Assembly: GCA_037178975.1 (NCBI GenBank)
Contig: JASJZH010000001.1
Span: forward strand, 6,494,501-6,558,500
Reading direction: 5' to 3'
Origin: Oscheius tipulae
Lineage: Eukaryota; Nematoda; Chromadorea; Rhabditida; Rhabditidae
Length of the DNA: 64,000 bases
This document shows, piece by piece, positions 57,283 through 64,000 of this stretch (position 1 is its first letter; each line of letters opens with the position of its first letter). Position numbers and translations under genes: made by a program. The notes under the pieces were generated by a model. The model was not told the DNA's origin, ran no database searches, and worked only from the letters and a program-made list of their open reading frames with translations.

Positions 57283-57429
57283 TGCTATAAGGTTGTGAAC
57301 CTGAAAAGGATAGTTTTATCAGGAACATAAGTTTGGGAATGAAACTGAACAAACGAAAAGTCAAGGTTTGACAAAAAAGACAACGTCTATGCAGCAATAA
57401 TCGAACATTTTAGGTAACTAGGGGTCTGT

Positions 57430-57913
57430 TTCTAACAGCCAGCTGGTTGGAAAGGAATGAGCAAAGCCGTTCACAGCCAAACCGGGCTGGACAGAAGCCT
57501 CAGGGCAAATAGCACCGTAAGTAAAAAGGAGACGTTTGGTCGAAAATGTGAGTACGCAGACCAACATTTCACTTCCTTACCGTACTCCAAAAGTTCCAAC
57601 GCAAAATCTTGAAACTCTCGGCCAACAAAGATCGCTATCGTTCCAGCTTTTTCACCCCGCACACCCCGTTCGTCAGCAGCGTGGCCATACTTAGCCAAAA
57701 AAATGTGCTGGGTTGCGTAATAACCTTGTCCTTGAGTTCAAATTGACTCAATTTAGCTGATTGGATTAGAGAGGCAGAACCCTGTTCCCCAAATTTACTA
57801 TAACTCCTTTTGGTCATTATACCTAGCTGTTTTTCTTCAATTTTACTATCAGCTTTGCTTTTATCATGCTCCAGTTTTTTGTAATCTTCCTCATTGTCAT
57901 TGTAATCAACCAC
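57430..57913 (-). CDS. unassigned coding-like stretch between EAF and SAC1
   Basis: Two open pieces on the - strand join in phase over a 35 bp GT-AG intron (about 57723-57689). The product reads DYNDNEEDYKKLEHDKSKAD, IEEKQLGIMTKRSYSKFGEQ, SASLIQSAKLSQFELKDK, then YGHAADERGVRGEKAGTIAI and FVGREFQDFALELLEYG; a third piece may end near 57430. Composition is strongly protein-like. However, an in-frame TGA lies two codons upstream of the first residue and there is no early ATG; the first Met is 32 residues in, at 57817. It is therefore a remnant, a gene starting at that Met, or one whose first exon I cannot see. Same strand as EAF with about 150 bp between, as in a nematode operon. Confidence 0.4.
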
Positions 57914-57928
57914 ATTTCAGACTCAGCA

Positions 57929-60159
57929 ATGGAGCCCTTCTCCACAGATATCTACGAGAGCTTTAATCTGTACGTTACACTCTCTGTTTAATCTCATAAT
58001 ATTTCGTTGCAGACATGTTTTACCAGAGAAGTTTTATCTAGAGCCGAGAGATCGAGAAGGTGGTCTCCTTTCCAACTACTACATCGAAATCGACCGTCAC
58101 AGCAATGTTATCCGCCTTGGGGACAGCAATTTAGTTCGAATTCCTCTGGTCGGATCGGAGCTGCACTTCATTCACGGAGTAATCGGCACAATACAGCTTG
58201 TATCAGGTCAGTTTCATTTATTTCTTGTAACATTTCGGCAGTTTAGGACCAGCTCTGGTTGTGATCAAAAAGTCTCGCCAAATCGGAACCGTGAATGGTC
58301 ATATCATCTACACAATAACCGATACAGATGTCATTCCATACAAGAAAACGACCCTTCATCTCACTCAAAAACAGGTACGCTTCCATTGTTTGTCAGTATA
58401 AGCTGTTTTATAGCTGTGGTACAATCGCCACTTCACAGAAATGGTGCAGAGTGTTCTGGCAGGTGGCGGATTCTATTTCTCCCGAACGATGGATCTGACT
58501 CGATCTCTTCAATGGCTGAGCGAGAACACGACGCCCAGCTTCACACAGATGAGCATGATCGACAGGGTGAGGACGTCCTTTTGTCGTAAATCGTAACGAG
58601 TTCAGGCAGATCTACGTTTCACATGGAACGCTCATCTTTTGGCGCAGCTGCGTCAAGTCCAGGGAGCCGGCCGCTACTGCATGCCCCTGATTCACGGATT
58701 TTACGGACAATTCTTTGAGAACATCAACGGACAGCCGTTCAAAATCGTAGTCATTTCGAGAAGATGTGTCTATAGGTATCCTTGTCGCTTTTATGCAAAT
58801 GCTAGCATCGTCTTATAGAGCTGGGGTCCGTTTCTACAAAAGAGGAGTCAGTATTGATGGCCATCCGGCCAATTTCGTCGAAACTGAGCAGATAGTCGAG
58901 ATGGATAAAGACGGGGATAGAAAGCTGACTGCATTCGTTCAGGTCTGTCAGTTTTTCTCGGCCTTAATTTTTGATTGCTAGACTCGTGGCTCAATTCCTC
59001 TCTACTGGTCCCAACGACCCAATCTCAAATGGCAGCCCTGCCCAACAATTAGACCAACCGACGACCAGTTGACCGCCTTCGTAAGACATTTTGAGATGCA
59101 AAGGACAAACTATGGCGGAAATCACGTTATTATCAGCTTGATCAACACGAAAGGACGCGAGAAACGAATTGGAGATGAGCTGGAAAGAACTGCCCATCAA
59201 GCGAATCTTCCTTACGTTAGGTACTTCCTTCTCGTTTCGATGATAGTACGCAAAATCACAGATATAACCCGTTCGACTTTCACAAGGAGTGTCATTCCAT
59301 GCGATGGGAGAGAATTTCGCTGCTTAAGGATAGACTTCGTCCAGAAATCTCCTCGTTTGGGTAAGTTCATTTTGTTTTATTCTAATTTTTCCATTTGAGA
59401 TTCTTCGCCTCGTCTCTGAACAACACCTCGTTCCGACGTCAACAAATTGGCTTCTTCCGAAGTAACTGCATGGACTGTCTCGATCGAACCAACGTCGTCC
59501 AAGCCATGTTGGCCCGTGAATCGCTATCAGACCAACTGCAATTCCTCGGCATTCTCATGGAGGGCGAGTTGGTCGAACATGTTCCTCAGTTAGAAACACA
59601 GTTCAAGCATTGTAAGAGCTTTTTTTATCTTTCAAATTGTCTATCAGTGTGGGCGGATAACGGCGACGAGTGCAGTAAGCAGTACGCGGGAACCGGAGCT
59701 CTGAAGGCCGATTTTACCCGTCTCGGAAGAAGAACATATCAGGGAGCTCTCAACGATGGAATCAACGCCATTACTCGCTACTTTAGAAACAATTTCGCGG
59801 ATGGATATCGACAGGTGGGATTGGTCTCTTTTTGTGACAAAGTTGAATCCAGGACGCGATTGATCTCTTCCTTGGGAACTTCATCATCGATCCGAACAAC
59901 CTTCCGCCCACCTTGGAAACGACCCTTCTCAACATGGATCTGAATGGAATCGCCATAGGCGCGGCTGCTTTTTCCATGGCCATGACCGTTCTCTGCATCT
60001 TGGTAGCAGGTAAGCTTCGCTCGCATTTTCTACCAAATTGCAAATCCAGAAAACGTTTCGGCGACGATCTTCTGGCTCGCTGTCTTCATTTTCTGCCTCA
60101 TATTCATCTTTATAAACGGAGAAGAATTTGTAAACGTACCTAAGTTGAAGTTAGACTAG
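57929..60159 (+). CDS. sac-1: SAC1 phosphoinositide phosphatase
   Basis: ER/Golgi membrane phosphatase that hydrolyses PI4P. Twelve exons in phase: 57929-57969, 58013-58206, 58247-58374, 58414-58566, 58606-58775, 58819-58942, 58982-59220, 59262-59360, 59400-59611, 59648-59814, 59853-60009, 60050-60159; 597 residues, close to the family's usual 587. The catalytic Cx5R(T/S) motif is [12 protein letters not shown]. Other anchors: [62 protein letters not shown]. Two C-terminal membrane segments ([20 protein letters not shown] and [15 protein letters not shown]) are followed by a luminal-turn GEEF and the end KLKLD, a KxKxx ER-retrieval signal. A TTTCAG lies 10 bases before the ATG. Confidence 0.95.
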
Positions 60160-60265
60160 TTTTTTTTCTCTCTACTCCCCCATTAGGTGCAATTGTTTTT
60201 CCCCGTTTCCACAGCTGTGATATCTCATTTATTTATTTCTTTTCTGGCTTTTTGTAGACAATATA

Positions 60266-60271
60266 AATAAA
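60266..60271 (+). terminator. poly(A) signal of SAC1
   Basis: AATAAA 107 bases after the stop, followed by TGTTTATGT, a typical GU-rich downstream element. Confidence 0.6.
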
Positions 60272-60295
60272 TGTTTATGTAATGTATTGTCTTTG

Positions 60296-60508
60296 CTAAC
60301 CAGACTGAAATGTCAGTAGTGACGCGCATCGTTTGCAAAAAGGAGAGCACGGGGGTCCGTTCGGGCAATTTGATTCGTCTTCCATGGCTTCCGTTCTTCT
60401 TTCCTCTGAGGAATCACGTAGCACTTTCGGAACGATCAGACTTTTCGTGGTCATCTGCTCTCCACCCTTCTTTTTGACAAAATGATCAAGAGTCTCCTCA
60501 AAACCCAT
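60296..60508 (-). CDS. possible single-exon 70-residue protein
   Basis: ATG to stop: MGFEETLDHFVKKKGGEQMT, SLIVPKVLRDSSEERRTEAM, then a Cys/Pro-rich end with CPNGPPCSPFCKRC. No family recognised and no signal peptide. It could be a chance frame; it converges on SAC1 and overlaps its likely 3' end. Confidence 0.3.
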   Translation of the reverse strand: MGFEETLDHFVKKKGGEQMTTKSLIVPKVLRDSSEERRTEAMEDESNCPNGPPCSPFCKRCASLLTFQSG

Positions 60509-63500
60509 AGATTAGAGCACAGAAAAGGCGGTAAACAGCCTCTCCGATTACTTATTAGGGTTCCTTTTTCGTCCATGTGATTTTCGTCGCCAGACTATTT
60601 ACCAGTCAGCCCCCGTCATACTTTTATTTCCATTCTGCTCTATAGTCCGGTCCAATATAACGGACTCTACGAGTGCCGGGGGCTATTTGAACGACGCTCT
60701 GTAAAAAAGGGAGAAGGAGGGAGGTCTGGAGGAGTAGTTTTTGCCTCAAGGCTTCTCATGCCTGATTTAGTCGATCGTAATGGCTTCTTTGATATACTGG
60801 CTTTTCTTGAAATGACTTCATATTAAAAAAGGAGCTGCAACGATTGAGACTCAGCGATTTCGAGTTTTGTCTGTTGTATCTTCAATAATCTACCGTCTGA
60901 TTTAAAGCGACAGTATACCCCTGGCTCCTTATCTCTGTGCTCATGTACCTCGGGGGAAATCCGCGCGACGTTGGCCCCATAGCTCTGTCGGTAAGCGTTT
61001 CGACTACAAAACAAAACCGAACTGGGTTCGACTCCTACGTGGGTCGGACCATTTTGTCTGCTCATAGATCCCGATATCCCAGTTTGCGCGCCAAATTCAA
61101 ACGGGGACCAAAATACGCACGAAAGTAGACAATGCATTGAATGTATTCTTCAACTAGAAGGGATACGATATACAGACAGTCTTCTGAATTGAATCCTCGT
61201 CTCTTCAATATGACGCCATTGTGTCCGAAATGTACTTGCTATCCGAAGTGTCATAACTAGTCTTCTGGGAGTAGCCGTGACTTTCTCCGTCGTCCCTTCA
61301 GGGCAAAAGTCATGGTTGCCCGATATGTCCACCCCCATAACTTTCATAACACCTTTCGCCGAATTCCACCACAGAACATAATTGAATAATATGGCCTTTG
61401 AATTCGGTGCTCGAAAAACAGGAAGTGCTGCTTGAGTGCATTTCTATAGAGTTCCAGCAGATCCGTAACCAGCCTGTCCGAGTCCTTCTACAGGAATTCT
61501 GGTCTATTTTAAAATATTCCCAACCATTCTTTCCGCTCTCTTTCATTACCCGTCGTCTCCTATTTCCTGTGTGTGCTCATTAAGAGATCAGACCACTGCG
61601 CACCTTTTTGAACTGGCTTGTTCTTTGTGGTCCATGCTCTTTTTAGTATTATACTGAAAAGTACCGTAACCTACTCTCGATTATCCTCATTATTTTCGAT
61701 GAACTCTTAAGACTCCAAACCATATCCTTCTCCATCATTCAACTGCTCCAAGAGCTGTCAAATTGGGCTAATTCGTGGCCTGCAAAATTCAACTCCCTTT
61801 CCGGGTATAAAGGTTACATCCTGCTGATTTTCGGTCATATCCCACTTCAGAGTATGTGTGATGAGAGTACGTTGTATCCCAGCTAGACTATACTCGGGAT
61901 CTATAATTTATTTAGTGCGTCTTCCTGCCTGCAGAGGAGACATTTCCCTGACTCGGCTGAACGAGGAAAGTTGCTAGATCAAGAGCAATTAGAGTTCTTC
62001 CTAGTGGCATCTTCGATAGACGAGTTAAATAGCTCCTACATACCAAGAACACAAGTTGCTCCTTATAGCAAGGACATGAGGAAGCCGACAATTATTTTAT
62101 TTTAGTCCACAAGAGTACATTTCTGAAATTCGTAGTTCGTAGAAGACAGTTGTTTAGAGAAACGTCTAGCTTGCAAGAGCCTCGTTAGATCCGATACCCC
62201 ATTATGAATACAAACATTCCGTGTGTGTTTCCTCTTTTTCTCCTTTTATATAGGAGATAATTTAAAAAAGCCTGAGGAGGCGGTCGTTACGGATCTCTAT
62301 TCATTTCTTAGCCTCGGGTTCCCACTTCTCATGACCCTTTCTCTCCTTTCTCTACCGGAACTTCGAGCCACTTGGCATTTTCGAGTCTATTCTAGGAAAG
62401 TGGCAGACTCTAAACTCGAATGGGCCCTGTCGGAGGTTCTCTTTTTGAAGGGAACTCTTATTATCAAACAGTCTTTCCTAGGTGAAGATGTTCCATCCAG
62501 CATTTCCCTCGAATTCTGTGGCGAGGTATACAAGAGACATACATCCTGATTACTGTGTTCGGGCTCGAACTCTTCGGCTCCATAGTTCCCTCGTTGAGTC
62601 CGCCTCAATTAATCGCTTCCCTCTCTCGTCGACATAAAATGTCGCGACACCACGACCCTTCCTGCGCGTTCCTTAAAGCCCAATCAACAGGAAACGACAG
62701 ATTTACGTGTTTCCGGCTAAGACGACGGTTTCTAGTCTGTACGAGCTTTTGGATTCCAATGATCCTCTGACGCCGTTAGGGTACTTAAAATGACTTTTCT
62801 CCAGCAACAAACTATCGTCCTATCTTCCTATTCTTGGCACGAACTTTGAATCTTTTATTCTGGCCAGAGACTGAGACTTGATAAGAGCAATTGGATTACC
62901 TCACATATTGTTTAAACTATCAGTTTCGGTAATCCTCTTTGCTGACAGGCACCTCGTAAGCACACAGCTTGGTTCTGTTCTTCAGTTACGATTCTCTCGT
63001 TGTTCTAGACCATAGTTCAAGTTATCGGAATACTGACCAGAAATGTGACAGATTTCTAATGTCAATTTCAAATCTGTGCTCTGCTTTATGGGGGCGTCAA
63101 TCCGGTTCTGTTTGAGCAACTGTTCTTCGAACTCTGTTCTATTTCTGAGCTAATCTTTTGACCTTTCCGTCAGCAGAAGGTCCCATTCTGTTAGACGACC
63201 CTGGTTTCCTCCTTATAAGCGGGCTCTGGGGAATCGCATCAGCCGTCAGTTTGAGTCCCCACGAGAATCTTGTAACGAGGTATTCAGATGTTGAGATCAG
63301 AAGAAGAGGGTGAGAGGTCAAGGATTGATCATCATTAGTCCTCCTGTTTAATACGATGTTTTCCAAGTGTTCCGAGGGGAAACAAAACAAGCTTTTGGCA
63401 GTGCCCACTAAGCTGAACTCTATTTCGAGCAAAGTCGGCCATTCCTGGATCGCGATCACTGAGCTTAAAAAGTGTCTTCATTCGAAGAAAACGGCCTCTA

Positions 63501-64000
63501 ATTTAGTCATTACCTCCCAGTTCAGTGCCTCACCAACTCACGCAGAATAACGGAATAGGCTTCAATTTGCTGGAAGTACAGATCTTTTTACTTTTGCCAG
63601 AAAAACCAGCTGTAAACCGAGTGTTCGAATACTTGTGCAGGTACGTATACCAGAGAACGGCATTGACGAGAATCTAACATTTCTGCCAAAGAGTACAGGA
63701 CACTGAGTCAGTCCCTCTTAATTGCTCTAGCTCCTCCGTCTATCACCCTTCCGAATCAACTAAATTTACGTATTCGCCTCTATTTATGGAAGTAGCCTTT
63801 CACATGCCTAATTAAGCACATCCTCTCTTTATCAAATGTTTTGCCCACCATTGTAGACAGCTTCTGAAAAACAATTGGAGCCTAGCTCTTGATTCGTCTC
63901 TCAATAAGCACTGAGTTGTTTTGGTGGAGACTGCTTTTTCTGGCTCAAAGATTATAGCATTTCATGGTCAGCTTGGTATTCGGGGATGGTAGACACGCAC
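60509..64000. other. 3.5 kb right end without a recognised gene
   Basis: Open frames at 61150-61583 and 62223-62549 show no motifs or splice support. A tRNA-like stretch lies at about 60973-61045. The next gene presumably starts beyond the window. Confidence 0.4.
60973..61045 (+). repeat. tRNA-like pseudogene or SINE head
   Basis: GGCCCCATAGCTCTGTCGG followed by CTGGGTTCGACTCC gives a plausible A-box and consensus B-box. The T-stem pairs 4 of 5 and the acceptor stem 5 of 7 (GGCCCCA with GTGGGTC), but the anticodon arm has no T33 and does not pair, so a working tRNA is unlikely. Confidence 0.35.

Noticed and set aside
60973-61045. Functional tRNA gene
   Set aside because: The anticodon arm does not pair and T33 is missing, so it was listed only as tRNA-like.
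61150-62770. Several 60-110 codon frames near the right end
   Set aside because: No motifs or splice support; treated as chance.
1-64000. CRISPR arrays, operators, riboswitches, bacterial promoters
   Set aside because: The sequence is eukaryotic and intron-rich; no direct-repeat arrays with spacers were seen.

Overview
The window is nuclear DNA from a nematode, most likely a free-living rhabditid-type worm; the species cannot be named from this sequence alone. The evidence is compact genes with many 34-60 bp introns ending in TTTCAG, start codons lying directly behind TTTCAG (trans-splice acceptors), families of nematode 7TM chemoreceptors (Srv-like and Srx-like), an F-box protein with a nematode-type FBA region, and worm versions of HLH-2, prolyl 4-hydroxylase, TWK channel, DIP-2, EAF-1 and SAC-1. 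Gene models were built by hand from splice signals, phase consistency and family knowledge; none is backed by RNA evidence here.

Layout, left to right. 1-1.7 kb: 3' part of the E-protein bHLH gene hlh-2. 1.9-10.8 kb: three Srv-like receptors on the + strand, with a frameshifted mariner between the first two and a 2.5 kb Ginger-like integrase transposon inside intron 1 of the second. 10.9-13.2 kb: two nested pairs of long inverted repeats. 13.6-16.3 kb: collagen prolyl 4-hydroxylase alpha subunit and a small MGNGAS protein. 16.4-20.1 kb: a fourth Srv-like receptor (- strand) and a divergent rhodopsin-type receptor. 22.6-26.7 kb: two-pore K+ channel, secreted C-type lectin and an unknown 132-residue protein. 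30.4-42.4 kb: a 22-exon DIP2 gene with an apparent internal alternative first exon. 43-48.3 kb: a fifth Srv-like receptor, a decayed receptor pseudogene and an Srx-like receptor. 48.3-56.1 kb: a small protein, the F-box gene carrying a MITE, a BTB-BACK protein and a secreted proteoglycan-like Cys-rich protein. 56.3-60.2 kb: EAF (- strand) and SAC1 phosphoinositide phosphatase (+), with an unassigned coding-like stretch between them. 60.5-64 kb: no gene recognised.

The housekeeping and developmental genes (hlh-2, DIP2, EAF, SAC1, P4H, BTB-BACK) look intact. They alternate with a fast-evolving chemoreceptor block in which most of the mobile DNA sits. The points most worth checking are receptor B, which has a perfect coding frame but an AT instead of AG at one splice acceptor in the same intron that received the Ginger element; the alternative promoter of DIP2; the nested inverted repeats; and an unusual number of GC-AG introns.
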